The position numbers and the translations under genes are program-made. A stretch of DNA of 64,000 bases from Thermus neutrinimicus (GTDB lineage Bacteria; Deinococcota; Deinococci; Deinococcales; Thermaceae), in the NCBI RefSeq assembly GCF_022760955.1, contig NZ_JAKTNU010000004.1:1-64000 (forward strand), written 5' to 3'. Below are positions 7,628 to 15,906 of the stretch, piece by piece (the first letter of the stretch is position 1; every line of letters begins with the position of its first letter). The notes under the pieces are model-generated. The model had not been told where the DNA came from, ran no database searches, and saw only the letters and a program-made list of their open reading frames with translations.

Positions 7628-8167
7628 CTAGGCCCCCAGGTGCCGGAAGAAGGCCTCCCGGGAGATGGCCCCCACCACCTCCTCCCCCTTGACCACCAGG
7701 ACCAAGGGTTGCCGCAGGAAGAGGGGGGAAAGCTCGCTCACCGCCATCTCCGTCTCCACGCTGGGCACCTCCTCCAAGGGCAGGATATGGTCGGAAAGGC
7801 CCAGTAGCCCCACCGGCCGCCCCTCTTGCACCAGCAAGGCCAGGCCCCGGCCCTCGTAGGCCTCGAGGGCCTCCACCCGGGGCAGGGGCCTCGCCAGGCG
7901 GCGGGCCGGGGTGGGCCAAAGGAGCCCGGCGGTGAGGAGGGTGGTGCAGGGCACCCGCACCGCCTTCTTGGCCACGTAGAGGGCGAAGGTGAAGAAGAGG
8001 AGGAACCCGAGCCCCTCCAAAAGCCCGGCAAGGTTAAAGCTCTCCCACCCCAGCCTGCCCCCACCCCCGAGGAGGGAGTGCAGAAGGTAGGAGAAGAGAA
8101 GGCCCAGCACCAAGGCGGCCAGATAGGCGAAAAGCCCGGCCAGGCGGAGTTCCTTCACCGTGCGCAT
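7628..8167 (-). CDS. Membrane protein with a CBS-like C-terminal domain
   Basis: 179 aa. Two hydrophobic helices at about residues 10-35 and 50-70 are followed by a soluble part (about 85-178) with the beta-alpha pattern of a CBS pair (LLVQEGRPVGLLGLSD and LVLVVKGEEVVGAISREAFF). CBS modules bind adenosine nucleotides, but the ligand and target here are unknown. The related architecture in membrane peptidases lacks a counterpart here: I see no HExxH. It starts 4 nt after the nucleotidyltransferase gene and is probably cotranscribed with it. Confidence 0.6.
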   Translation of the reverse strand: MRTVKELRLAGLFAYLAALVLGLLFSYLLHSLLGGGGRLGWESFNLAGLLEGLGFLLFFTFALYVAKKAVRVPCTTLLTAGLLWPTPARRLARPLPRVEALEAYEGRGLALLVQEGRPVGLLGLSDHILPLEEVPSVETEMAVSELSPLFLRQPLVLVVKGEEVVGAISREAFFRHLGA

Positions 8168-8171
8168 GGGC

Positions 8172-8864
8172 TTAGCTTACCAGTTCCTCCTCCCGGTCCA
8201 CGTCCACCCCCACCTCGGGGTAAGGGGTGATGAGGGCCCTGGCCTCCACCCCCAGGATCCTCCTTGCCCTCTCCTCCAGCTCGAGGAGGGAAAGCCGGCC
8301 CAGGAGAAGCTTGAAGAGGATATCCAACCCGATAAGCCGGGCCAGGGCCCAGGGCCTTTTCCTTAGGGCCACTACCCTCTTGGCCAGGGGCAGGGCCTGG
8401 TGGAAAAGCCCCTTGTCCAGTAGCAGCAGGTTCCCCCCGGTAAAGACCCCTTCCCGAAGCCGGGCGTAGGTGCGCCGGGTGTGGGGGAAACGAGCCTCCA
8501 CCGCCTCCTTGGGCACAATGGGGTAGACGAGGGCAGCCTCCGGGGCCTTTTCCAGCACATAGCGCACCGCCACCGGGGTAAGGTGGGGGATGTCGGCGGT
8601 GGCCACCAGGACCCGCCCTTCCACGTGCGCCAAGGCCGCCTCCAGGTTCCCAAGGAGGCTTCCCCCATCGGGCAGGGTCAGGCGGGGGGAGGGGCTTAGC
8701 CCCGGGTTCTCCCCCACGTAGACCACGGAAAGACCTGCCTCCTCTAAGGCGGAGAGCACCCACTCCGCCATGGGCCTTCCCCGGTAGGGCACCAGGGCCT
8801 TGCTCCGCACCCCGTACTTGCTGGCCCAAGCCTCCTCCCCGCCCCCTAAGACGATGGCCTCCAC
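8172..8864 (-). CDS. MobA-like/nucleotide-sugar nucleotidyltransferase family protein
   Basis: Rossmann-like NTP transferase of 230 aa. The N-terminal signature AIVLGGG with SKALVPYRGRPM is that of molybdenum-cofactor guanylyltransferases and sugar-phosphate nucleotidyltransferases, and ATADIPHLT supplies the metal-binding Asp. The C-terminal half carries an unusual helical, positively charged region. The substrate cannot be read. The start is GTG 8864, 6 nt after a TAGCAT box (8876-8871), i.e. probably leaderless. Operon with the CBS-like membrane protein. Confidence 0.7.
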   Translation of the reverse strand: MEAIVLGGGEEAWASKYGVRSKALVPYRGRPMAEWVLSALEEAGLSVVYVGENPGLSPSPRLTLPDGGSLLGNLEAALAHVEGRVLVATADIPHLTPVAVRYVLEKAPEAALVYPIVPKEAVEARFPHTRRTYARLREGVFTGGNLLLLDKGLFHQALPLAKRVVALRKRPWALARLIGLDILFKLLLGRLSLLELEERARRILGVEARALITPYPEVGVDVDREEELVS

Positions 8865-8878
8865 GCCCTTATGCTAAA

Positions 8879-8904
8879 CCCCACCCCGGCGACGCCGGGT
8901 GGGG
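8879..8904. terminator. Hairpin after the PEGA gene
   Basis: CCCCACCCCGGC (8879-8890) pairs with GCCGGGTGGGG (8894-8904) with one extra C. On the minus strand, after the PEGA gene, it runs into GTTTA, a minimal U-tract. That U-run also forms part of the next gene's -10 region. Confidence 0.6.
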
Positions 8905-8914
8905 TAGGGTGGCC

Positions 8915-10531
8915 TTAGAGGGGCCTCAGGGTAAACCTGAGCACCTGGTTTCCGGTGACGCGCACCGTCTCCACCAGGGTGCGGTACCCGGGGGCCACCA
9001 GGGTGAGCTCGTGCTCGCCGAAGGGCGCCTCCAGGCGCAGGTAGCCTCCCTTGGCCACCCCCACCTCCTCCCCATCCAGGAAGACCCGGGCCTCCACGTT
9101 CAGGTAAAGCTCCAACACCGCCCGCACCGGCACGAGCTCCACGTAAAGCCTCACGGACTCCCCGGGGCGCACCTCCACCTGGGCCCGGTACTCCCCGTAG
9201 CCGGGGGCCAGGACCCGCACCTCATGGAGACCGGCCTCGAGGGTCATCCGCAAGGGAGCCTGGCCCATCAGGCGGCCATCGATGTAGACCTCGGCTCCCT
9301 CGGGCCTGGCTTCCAAATAGAGCTCCCCCGTGCGGATGGGCCTCAAGGTGGCGGAAAGGCGGGTCTCCCGGCCCCGTTCCACCCGCACCGTGGCCCGGTA
9401 GGCCTCGTAACCCGGAGCCCTAAGCTCCACCTGGTAGGCTCCCTCGTCCAGGACCAGGCGCAAGGGGGTGCGGCCCCGCAGGGCACCGTTCACGTAGGCC
9501 TCGGCCCCCGTGGGGCTGGACTCCAGGAAAAGGGTGCCGGTGCGGGGAACAGGGTTAAGGCGCACGTCCAGCCGGGTGGTCTCTCCCCTTCGCACCTGGA
9601 CCGTGGCCCGGTAGGGCTCGTAGCCGGGGAGCCTGAGCTCCACCGCATACCGCCCCTCGGGCAGGGTTAGGGAAAGGGGCGTGCGGCCCCTCAGGGCTCC
9701 ATCCACGTACACCTCCGCCCCGGAGGGGCTGGAGGTCACGGCCAGGGTCCCCTGCCTGGCCTCCGGCACCAGCTGGGCAAAGACCTGGACCCTTTCCCCG
9801 GGCCTGGGGTTCACCGTGACCCGGTAGGTCTGGTAACCGGCAAGCCTGAGCTCCACCTCGTGCCGGCCTGGGTTCACCTGGAGGCTAACGGGGGTACGCC
9901 CGGAAAGCCGCCCATTCAGGTAGACCTCGGCGCCGGCGGGCCTCGAGTCCACCACCAGGGTGGCCGTGGCCGGGGTGGGAGGGGGGGCCGTGACCCGGCC
10001 CACATAGTAGCGGGCCACGTCGGTGACCCAGTCCTTGCTGGGGATGGGCTCAACCACGATGGAAAGCGCCCGGGCTAAGCCCTCCGCCCCCTGGACCCGC
10101 ACCTGGTTGCGCTCCACGTCCAGGATCTCCCCCAGGGAAAGGGGGCGTTTGCTGGCCACCGCCAGGATGCGGTCCTCTCCTTCCGGGCCGGTCACCGTGT
10201 AGCGGTAGCGGGCCCCTTCCGGGGGAAAGCGCCGGGTCTCCCCGGCCCGGAGGAAGTTGTCCCGCTCAAAGGCGTTGGGCAGGATGGGGTCGATCTTGCC
10301 GTCGGCGTTGATGTTGAAGAGGTAGACGTAGGCACCCTGGTTCACGTTCACGTAGATGAAGATGGGCTCACCGATCCGGTAGACGCTGTTTCCCCGCTTG
10401 CCCGGATCCTTATCCACCCAGACCTTTACCTGCAGGTCGGTGGGCACCGGGTTCACGATAATGCCCTGGGGGCTTATCTGCTGGGCTAAAGCCGCCCCCA
10501 AACCCAGGATGGCCAAAAGCAGTTTCCGCAT
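8915..10531 (-). CDS. Secreted DUF4384-like protein with five PEGA repeats
   Basis: 538 aa from ATG 10531, which has GGAGGTGA upstream. A signal peptide (RKLLLAILGLGAALA) is followed by a DUF4384-like domain (about 20-175; GEPIFIYVNVNQGAYVYLFNI), then five PEGA domains of about 68 residues. Each of the first four carries G-A-E-V/A-Y-[VIL]-[ND]-G and a G-Y-x-x-Y-R turn; the last is divergent (ARVFLDGEEVGVAKGG). PEGA domains occur in bacterial surface proteins. Likely periplasmic or S-layer-associated; the partner is unknown. Monocistronic. Confidence 0.8.
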   Translation of the reverse strand: MRKLLLAILGLGAALAQQISPQGIIVNPVPTDLQVKVWVDKDPGKRGNSVYRIGEPIFIYVNVNQGAYVYLFNINADGKIDPILPNAFERDNFLRAGETRRFPPEGARYRYTVTGPEGEDRILAVASKRPLSLGEILDVERNQVRVQGAEGLARALSIVVEPIPSKDWVTDVARYYVGRVTAPPPTPATATLVVDSRPAGAEVYLNGRLSGRTPVSLQVNPGRHEVELRLAGYQTYRVTVNPRPGERVQVFAQLVPEARQGTLAVTSSPSGAEVYVDGALRGRTPLSLTLPEGRYAVELRLPGYEPYRATVQVRRGETTRLDVRLNPVPRTGTLFLESSPTGAEAYVNGALRGRTPLRLVLDEGAYQVELRAPGYEAYRATVRVERGRETRLSATLRPIRTGELYLEARPEGAEVYIDGRLMGQAPLRMTLEAGLHEVRVLAPGYGEYRAQVEVRPGESVRLYVELVPVRAVLELYLNVEARVFLDGEEVGVAKGGYLRLEAPFGEHELTLVAPGYRTLVETVRVTGNQVLRFTLRPL

Positions 10532-10599
10532 AACCCTCACCTCCGCCCTCAGGCTAAGGCTTCCCTGTGAAAATCCTGAGGGAAAAGGGCCAAGGCCCC

Positions 10600-11550
10600 T
10601 TAAGGCTCGGCGTAGGCCCCCAGGGCGCGGAAGCGGCGGTACCGGTCCTGGTAAAGTTCCTCCGGGGAAAGCCCTTTAAGCTCCTCGAGGACCTTCAGGA
10701 GGGCTTCCTTGATGTTCTGGATGGCCCTAAGGGGGTCCTTATGGGCCCCACCCTCGGGCTCGGGGACGATGGCGTCCACCACCTTTTGGGCCAGGAGGTC
10801 CCTTGCGGTGAGCTTCAGGGCCTCGGCGGCCTTGGGAGCTTCCTTGGCATCCCGCCAGAGGATGGCGGCGCAGGACTCGGGGCTGATCACCGAGTACCAG
10901 GCGTTTTCCATGATGAGGACCCGGTTGGCCACCCCGATGGCCAAGGCCCCCCCGCTGCCCCCCTCCCCCAAGATGAGGGCGATGGCGGGCACCCTCAGGC
11001 GGCTCATGCGCTGGATGCTCTGGGCGATGACCCAGGCCTGGCCCCGCTCCTCCGCGGAAACCCCCGGGTAGGCCCCCGGGGTGTCGATGAAGGAGAGGAA
11101 GGGGTAGCCGAACCGGTCCGCCAGGTCCATGAGGCGCATGGCCTTGCGGTACCCCTCGGGGTGGGGCATGCCGAAGTTGCGGTGGAGGTTCTCCTTGGTG
11201 TCCCGCCCCTTCTGGTGGCCCACCACCACCACCTTCTGGCCCTCCAAATAGGCGAGCCCCCCCACGATGGCGGGATCGTCGGCGAAGGCCCGGTCCCCAT
11301 GGAGCTCCAAAAAGTCCTGGAAGGCCTTTTCCAGGACGTCCAAGGTGGTGGGGCGGCCCGGGGCCCGGGCCAGCTGCACCCTTTGCCAGGCGGTGAGGCT
11401 CCCGTAGACCTCCTCCTTGAGCCTGGCCAAACGTTCCTCCAGGAGGCGGATCTCCGCCTCGAGGTCCACCCCCGTGGTGCGGGCCGTCTCCCTTAGCTCG
11501 GCGATGCGTTTTTCCAACTCCAGGATGGGCTTTTCAAACTCCAAGGGCAT
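10600..11550 (-). CDS. accA: Acetyl-CoA carboxylase carboxyltransferase subunit alpha
   Basis: 316 aa, normal for AccA. It pairs with AccD to move CO2 from carboxybiotin to acetyl-CoA, the first committed step of fatty-acid synthesis. The N-terminal coiled segment ([17 protein letters not shown]) and the core [25 protein letters not shown] and [10 protein letters not shown] are all family landmarks. It overlaps accD by 17 bp and is the last gene of the M23-bactofilin-accD-accA unit. Confidence 0.97.
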   Translation of the reverse strand: MPLEFEKPILELEKRIAELRETARTTGVDLEAEIRLLEERLARLKEEVYGSLTAWQRVQLARAPGRPTTLDVLEKAFQDFLELHGDRAFADDPAIVGGLAYLEGQKVVVVGHQKGRDTKENLHRNFGMPHPEGYRKAMRLMDLADRFGYPFLSFIDTPGAYPGVSAEERGQAWVIAQSIQRMSRLRVPAIALILGEGGSGGALAIGVANRVLIMENAWYSVISPESCAAILWRDAKEAPKAAEALKLTARDLLAQKVVDAIVPEPEGGAHKDPLRAIQNIKEALLKVLEELKGLSPEELYQDRYRRFRALGAYAEP

Positions 11551-12391
11551 AGGGAACTCCAGGGTGCAGGTGGCGAAGGGCCTGGACCAGCTCGGCCTTG
11601 AGCCTCCTGCGGTCCGTGACCCGGTCCACCATCCCGTGCTTCAGCAAAAACTCCGAGCGCTGAAAGCCCTCGGGAAGCTCCTGGCGGATGGTCTGGCGGA
11701 TGACCCTGGGCCCGGCGAAGCCGATCAGGGCCCCGGGCTCGGCGAAGATCACGTCGGCCAGGGCGGCGAAGCTGGCGGTGACCCCCCCGGTGGTGGGGTC
11801 GGTGAGGATGGAAACGTAGGGAAGGCGCCGCTCCCAAAGGCGGTCCAGGCTCATCACCGTCTTGGCCATCTGCATGAGGGAAAGGGCCGCCTCCTGCATC
11901 CTGGCCCCCCCCGAGGCGGCCACGATCACCAGGGCCCGGCCCTCCGCCGCCGCCCGTTCCGCCCCCCGGGCGATCTCCTCCCCCACCACGCTCCCCATGG
12001 ACCCCCCGGCAAAGGCGTAGTCCATGACCATCAGGACCGCGGGCACCCCGCCGATGGTGCAGGTGCCCCCCAGGATGGCGTCTTGGCGGCCGGTCTCCTC
12101 CTGGTAGGCCCTGAGCCTTTCCCCGTAGGGCTTGGTGTCCACAAAGCCCAAGGGGTCCAGGGGCCTAAGCCCGGTGATCTCCTGGAAGGTGCCGGGATCC
12201 GCCAGCATCTCCACCCGCTCGGAAGCGGGCACCCGGTGGTGGTGGCCGCACCTGGGGCAGACATAGAGGTTTTCCCGGAACTCCTTCTTGTAGAGCTGGG
12301 CCCCGCAGGCCTCGCACTTGGTCCAAAGCTCGGGGACATCCCGGTTCCCCCCGCTGGGCCTTTTTCTTCGGAAAAGCCGCTCTAGGGCCAC
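11534..12391 (-). CDS. accD: Acetyl-CoA carboxylase carboxyltransferase subunit beta
   Basis: 285 aa with the N-terminal four-Cys zinc ribbon characteristic of AccD (CEACGAQLY and CPRCGHHHR), followed by the crotonase-like carboxyltransferase domain ([44 protein letters not shown]). The start is GTG 12391, 2 nt after the bactofilin stop. Together with accA, the carboxyltransferase half of the enzyme; biotin carboxylase and carrier are not in this window. Confidence 0.97.
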   Translation of the reverse strand: MALERLFRRKRPSGGNRDVPELWTKCEACGAQLYKKEFRENLYVCPRCGHHHRVPASERVEMLADPGTFQEITGLRPLDPLGFVDTKPYGERLRAYQEETGRQDAILGGTCTIGGVPAVLMVMDYAFAGGSMGSVVGEEIARGAERAAAEGRALVIVAASGGARMQEAALSLMQMAKTVMSLDRLWERRLPYVSILTDPTTGGVTASFAALADVIFAEPGALIGFAGPRVIRQTIRQELPEGFQRSEFLLKHGMVDRVTDRRRLKAELVQALRHLHPGVPYALGV

Positions 12392-12393
12392 GC

Positions 12394-12768
12394 TTATGCC
12401 TCCTTGGGAGCCTCGAGGGCCTTGGTCTCCCCCGCCAGGCTTTGGCCGATGAAGACCGCCCCCGCCTCCACGTCCAGGGCTTGGGCCCGCACGGTGCCGG
12501 TGAAGCGGGCCGTCTTGGAAAGGCTCACCTTCTGGGCCACCAGGTCCGCCTTCACCTCCCCGTGGATCTGGACGCTCCCCGCCTCTATCCTCTCCCCTTC
12601 CACCCGGCCTGTGCGGCCCACCTCCAGCTCCCCTTCCACGTAGACCGAACCCCTGACCAGACCGTCGATGCGCACCTGGCCCTTGGCCTTCAGGTCCCCT
12701 AGGACCTCGGTGTCGGGCCCCAGGTAGGTGAGGGCCCCCGCCTGCCTCCTCCCCAGCATCCGCCCCAT
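12394..12768 (-). CDS. bac: Bactofilin (polymer-forming cytoskeletal protein)
   Basis: Small beta-helical filament protein of 124 aa. The core (about residues 17-105) consists of short beta repeats ([52 protein letters not shown]) with unstructured ends, the bactofilin plan. Bactofilins polymerise without nucleotide on the inner membrane and often position M23 peptidases. Here it follows an M23 peptidase gene directly (its ATG lies next to that gene's TAA), which supports the same role. An alternative ATG lies at 12759. Confidence 0.92.
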   Translation of the reverse strand: MGRMLGRRQAGALTYLGPDTEVLGDLKAKGQVRIDGLVRGSVYVEGELEVGRTGRVEGERIEAGSVQIHGEVKADLVAQKVSLSKTARFTGTVRAQALDVEAGAVFIGQSLAGETKALEAPKEA

Positions 12769-12769
12769 T

Positions 12770-13705
12770 TTAACGGGAGGCCCAAAGGGGGTCTAGGTAG
12801 GGCCTGGGATCCCGGGGGGTACCGTGGCGGTAGACACTGTAGTGGAGGTGGGGGCCGGTGGAGCGGCCCGTGGAACCCACGTACCCCAGGACCTGCCCCT
12901 TCTCCACCCTCTGGCCGGGGCGCACCGCCAGGCGGGAAAGGTGGCCATAGAGGGTCTGGTACCCCTCGGCATGGTCCAGGAGGACGGCGAGGCCGTAGGC
13001 CCCCATCCAGCCGGCTTGGGCCACCACCCCGCTTCCCGTGGCGTAGACGGGGGCGCCGTAAGGGGCGGCGAGGTCCAGACCGTCGTGGAACTCGTACCCC
13101 GGGCCGAAGGGGTTTTTGCGCATGCCGAAAAAGGAGGTGATCCCCTCGTACCCCCTTAAGGGCAGGCCCCGGGGGAGGCTTCGCTCCACCTCCAGGGTCC
13201 TCTCCAAGGCCGGCACCACCTCCCTAAGCTGGTTCTTAAGGTCCAGGACCTCGGCCCGCACCTCCGCCCAGCCCGCCAGGGCATCCTCGGAGGGGGAAAC
13301 CGCCACGGCCCCACCCCCCTGGCCCCCTTCCCCGTAGCGCACCGGGAGGAGGTTCAAGGGGGAAAGCCCCGCCCGGCGGCGGAGCTCCTCTATGGCCTTT
13401 TTGATCTCCTCAAGCTCCCTTTGGGTGCGCCGGGCCTCCTCCGAGAGGGCCCCGTTCTTGGCCCGCTCCGCCTCCAGGGCCAAGGAAAGCCGCCTGGCCT
13501 CCTGGGAAAGGGCCTGGAGGCGAACCTCCAGGGTTCGGGCCTCCCGGCTCCTGTGCCAGAGGTAGAGGTTGGCCCCGGTCCAAAGGGTGAGGAGGGCCAG
13601 GAAAAGGGCCACGGCCCACCCCGGCAGGGACAGGGCCCGGCTTTCCCCGCCGCTTCGGGCGAGGAACAGGGTATAGCGCACGGGCCTCCTTGACCGCCGC
13701 TTCAT
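12770..13705 (-). CDS. M23 family (LytM) peptidase with membrane anchor and coiled coil
   Basis: 311 aa. A cytoplasmic basic N-terminus and one transmembrane helix (about 27-50) precede a coiled coil (about 54-112) and a C-terminal LytM domain. Zinc ligands are visible in HDGLDLAAP (HxxxD) and HLHY (HxH), so it should be an active peptidoglycan endopeptidase. It is encoded immediately before a bactofilin, the arrangement of LmdC-like/bactofilin pairs. A TATACT box (13719-13714) lies 8 nt before the ATG and would drive the four-gene unit. Confidence 0.9.
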   Translation of the reverse strand: MKRRSRRPVRYTLFLARSGGESRALSLPGWAVALFLALLTLWTGANLYLWHRSREARTLEVRLQALSQEARRLSLALEAERAKNGALSEEARRTQRELEEIKKAIEELRRRAGLSPLNLLPVRYGEGGQGGGAVAVSPSEDALAGWAEVRAEVLDLKNQLREVVPALERTLEVERSLPRGLPLRGYEGITSFFGMRKNPFGPGYEFHDGLDLAAPYGAPVYATGSGVVAQAGWMGAYGLAVLLDHAEGYQTLYGHLSRLAVRPGQRVEKGQVLGYVGSTGRSTGPHLHYSVYRHGTPRDPRPYLDPLWASR

Positions 13706-13758
13706 CCCCAGGAAGTATACCCTACCCCCACCCGCTCGGATCCCCTTGCCCCAAAAAC

Positions 13759-15033
13759 TCAGGGCAGGGCGTCCAGGACCAGGGGCAGGGGGTTTGCCGC
13801 AAACCCCAGCTGGAAGGCCTCCCCCAGATGGGCCAGGGCCTCCTCCAAGCCCTTGCCGCGGTGGTAGATCAGGGCCAGGGCCTCCCCCTTTGCCACCCGG
13901 TCCCCGGGCTTTTTTCGCAGGTAGACCCCAACCCCGTGGTCGATGGCCTCCCCCTTCCGCTTGCGCCCGCCCCCCAGGGCCAAGACCGCCAGGCCCACCC
14001 GGTAGGCATCCACCTCCTGCACCACGCCCTCCCCTTTCGAGAGGAAAGCCAGCTCCTCCCCCAGGGGAAGCAGGGAGAAATCCTCCACCACCCGGGGGTC
14101 TCCCCCCTGGGCCTCGAGGAAGGCCTGGAACTTCTCCAGCGCCTTGCCGCTCTCCCAGGCCCTATGGGCCAGGCCCGGATCCAGCCCCTCAAGCCTCAAG
14201 GCCTCCTCCGCAAGGCGCAGGGCCACCCCCAGGAGGTCTTCTGGGCCCCTCCCCTTCAGGGTCTCTATGGCCTCCCGGACCTCTAGGGCGTTTCCCACAG
14301 CCCGGCCCAGGGGGGCCTCCATGCTGGTGAGGAGGGCCCTTACCCTCCTGTTGGCTCCCTGGCCGATCCCCACCATGGTTTTGGCGAGAAGCCGGGCCTC
14401 CTCCAGGGTCTTCATGAAGGCCCCCTTGCCCACCTTCACGTCCAAGACGATGCTCCTGGCCCCCGCGGCCAGCTTCTTGCTCATGATGGAGCTGGCGATC
14501 AAGGGGATGCTCTCCACCGTGGCCGTGACATCCCTTAGGGCGTAAAGCCTCCCGTCCAAGGGGGCCAGGTCCGGGCTTTGGGCGGCGATGACCAGGCCGA
14601 TGCGCTCGGCCCTTTCCATAAACTCCCCCTCCGTCATCTCCCCCCGCCAGCCCGGCACCGACTCCAGCTTGTCGATGGTCCCCCCGGTGTGGGCCAGGCC
14701 CCGGCCCGACATCTTGGCGAAGGTGCAGCCCGCCGCCGCCAGGATGGGCCCCACCACCAGGCTCACCTTGTCCCCCACCCCCCCGGAGGAGTGCTTGTCC
14801 ACGGGATGGGGCAGGTGGGAGAGGTCCAGGACCTTCCCCGAATAGGCCAGGGTTTCCGTAAGCCAAAGGGTTTCCTCCGTGTCTAGGCCCCTTAAGAAGG
14901 CGGCCATGAGCCAGGCGGACACCTGGTAGTCCGCCACCTCTTCCCTGAGGTAGCCCTCGAGGAAGGCCTTCAGGTCCTCCCGCCTGTGCTTCAGGCCTTC
15001 CCGCTTCTCGCGGATGAACTGCACCGGGTTCAT
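13759..15033 (-). CDS. pdp: Pyrimidine-nucleoside/thymidine phosphorylase
   Basis: 424 aa. It cleaves pyrimidine (deoxy)nucleosides with phosphate in nucleoside salvage. The glycosyltransferase family 3 signature is clear: DKHSSGGVGDKVSL, then KMSGRGLAHTGGTIDKLES, and the phosphate/metal site LDVKVGKGAFM. The C-terminal domain holds the usual G-D-R-V-A-K-G-E-A motif. Starts at ATG 15033, 6 nt after TAGCAT (15045-15040), so probably leaderless. Thymidine versus uridine preference cannot be read. Confidence 0.94.
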   Translation of the reverse strand: MNPVQFIREKREGLKHRREDLKAFLEGYLREEVADYQVSAWLMAAFLRGLDTEETLWLTETLAYSGKVLDLSHLPHPVDKHSSGGVGDKVSLVVGPILAAAGCTFAKMSGRGLAHTGGTIDKLESVPGWRGEMTEGEFMERAERIGLVIAAQSPDLAPLDGRLYALRDVTATVESIPLIASSIMSKKLAAGARSIVLDVKVGKGAFMKTLEEARLLAKTMVGIGQGANRRVRALLTSMEAPLGRAVGNALEVREAIETLKGRGPEDLLGVALRLAEEALRLEGLDPGLAHRAWESGKALEKFQAFLEAQGGDPRVVEDFSLLPLGEELAFLSKGEGVVQEVDAYRVGLAVLALGGGRKRKGEAIDHGVGVYLRKKPGDRVAKGEALALIYHRGKGLEEALAHLGEAFQLGFAANPLPLVLDALP

Positions 15034-15055
15034 GCCCCCATGCTACGCTAGGGCT
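15034..15055. promoter_or_regulatory. Overlapping divergent leaderless promoters (phosphorylase / Uma2)
   Basis: Minus-strand TAGCAT (15045-15040) is 6 nt before the phosphorylase ATG at 15033. Plus-strand TACGCT (15044-15049) is 6 nt before the Uma2 ATG at 15056. The boxes overlap at 15044-15045, so only 22 bp separate the two start codons and initiation should be mutually exclusive. Confidence 0.6.
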
Positions 15056-15574
15056 ATGGCCCAGCGGTACCGGTTTGGGATAGAGGAGTTTGAGCGCCTC
15101 TTCCGGGGGGTCACGGGGGTGGAACTTCTGGATGGGGAGGTGTACCAGATGAGCCCTATCGGCCCTAGGCATGCCGAGGCGGTGGCCCGCTTGGTGACCC
15201 GGTTCGCCCAGGCCCTGGGGGATAAAGCCCGCATCTGGCCGCAAAACCCCGTGCGCCTGCCCCCGGGCTCCGAGCCCCAGCCCGACATCGCCCTCCTCAA
15301 GCCCAAGGACTACTGGGAAACCCTTCCCACCCCCGAGGACGTCCTGCTTTTGGTGGAGGTCTCGGAATCCAGCCTGGAGCATGACCGGGACGTAAAGCTT
15401 CCCCTTTACGCCCAGGCGGGCATCCCCGAGGTGTGGATTCTGGACCTCTTGGAAAACCGCCTCCACATCTTCCGCCACCCCAAGGAAGGCCTTTACACGG
15501 AACACCGGGTCCTCCTCCCCGGGGAGGAAGCCGAGCCTCTTCACTTCCCAGGGGTGCCCATCCCCTGGCCGTGA
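15056..15574 (+). CDS. Uma2-family (DUF820) putative endonuclease-fold protein
   Basis: 172 aa with the PD-(D/E)XK-like fold of the Uma2/DUF820 family, abundant in cyanobacteria and Thermus. The motif is visible: ELLDGEVYQMSPIGPRHAEA early, QPDIALL (Asp), LLLVEVSESSLEHDRDVKLPLYAQAGIPEVWILDL with the E-x-S and K-x-x-x-Y-A elements. Enzymatic activity of the family is unproven. Single gene with its own leaderless promoter. Confidence 0.88.
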   Translation: MAQRYRFGIEEFERLFRGVTGVELLDGEVYQMSPIGPRHAEAVARLVTRFAQALGDKARIWPQNPVRLPPGSEPQPDIALLKPKDYWETLPTPEDVLLLVEVSESSLEHDRDVKLPLYAQAGIPEVWILDLLENRLHIFRHPKEGLYTEHRVLLPGEEAEPLHFPGVPIPWP

Positions 15575-15755
15575 TGCCCCTTTCCCTCAGGCTCCCCAAG
15601 GTGCCGCCCAGCCGGGGCCCTCTAGTGTGCCCTCCCCTGGCAGGGGCCCGGATGGGGCGGTATCCCAGGGGGGTGGAAGGGCTATATGGGGAGGCGTACC
15701 CGGTGATCCCCACCGGTCCTGGGCGTGCGTGGGCGGTGATTCGGCGGGCTAAGGC

Positions 15756-15770
15756 TAATATGCGTTTTTG
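15756..15770 (+). promoter_or_regulatory. Residual -10 box of the antitoxin relic
   Basis: TAATAT (15756-15761) lies 6 nt before TTG 15768, in frame with the ribbon-helix-helix relic, matching the leaderless pattern of intact genes here. Confidence 0.4.
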
Positions 15771-15899
15771 CCCACCACCCTGGACCTCCCTGACCCCCTG
15801 TACCGCCACCCTTAGCTCCAGGCAGCCAAGGAGGGGAAAACCCTTGACCAGGGCTTTCTCCGTTTCCCGGGCCTTAACCTTGCCCCCCTGAAACCCTAG
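15768..15899 (+). pseudogene. Relic of a ribbon-helix-helix (CopG/VapB-type) antitoxin
   Basis: From TTG 15768 the frame reads PTTLDLPDPLYRHP, a TAG at 15813, then LQAAKEGKTLDQGF and on to TAG 15897-15899. The pattern T-L-D-L-P-D-x-L-Y-R-x-x-x-x-x-A-A-x-E-G-K-T-L is the N-terminal strand and first helix of RHH antitoxins. The internal stop and loss of the second helix make it non-functional. No toxin partner remains; pilT follows on the opposite strand. The rest of the gap (15575-15755) has only short inverted repeats and no gene I can support. Confidence 0.6.
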
Positions 15900-15906
15900 G
15901 CCCTCC

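Noticed and set aside
10567-11496. 309-codon plus-strand frame
   Set aside because: Antisense shadow of accA with the His/Gly/Pro-rich composition typical of reverse frames in high-GC DNA.
15433-15755. Plus-strand ORF overlapping the Uma2 gene end
   Set aside because: Begins deep in Uma2 in another frame with no start signals; only the part after 15768 has a recognisable (broken) family pattern in a different frame.
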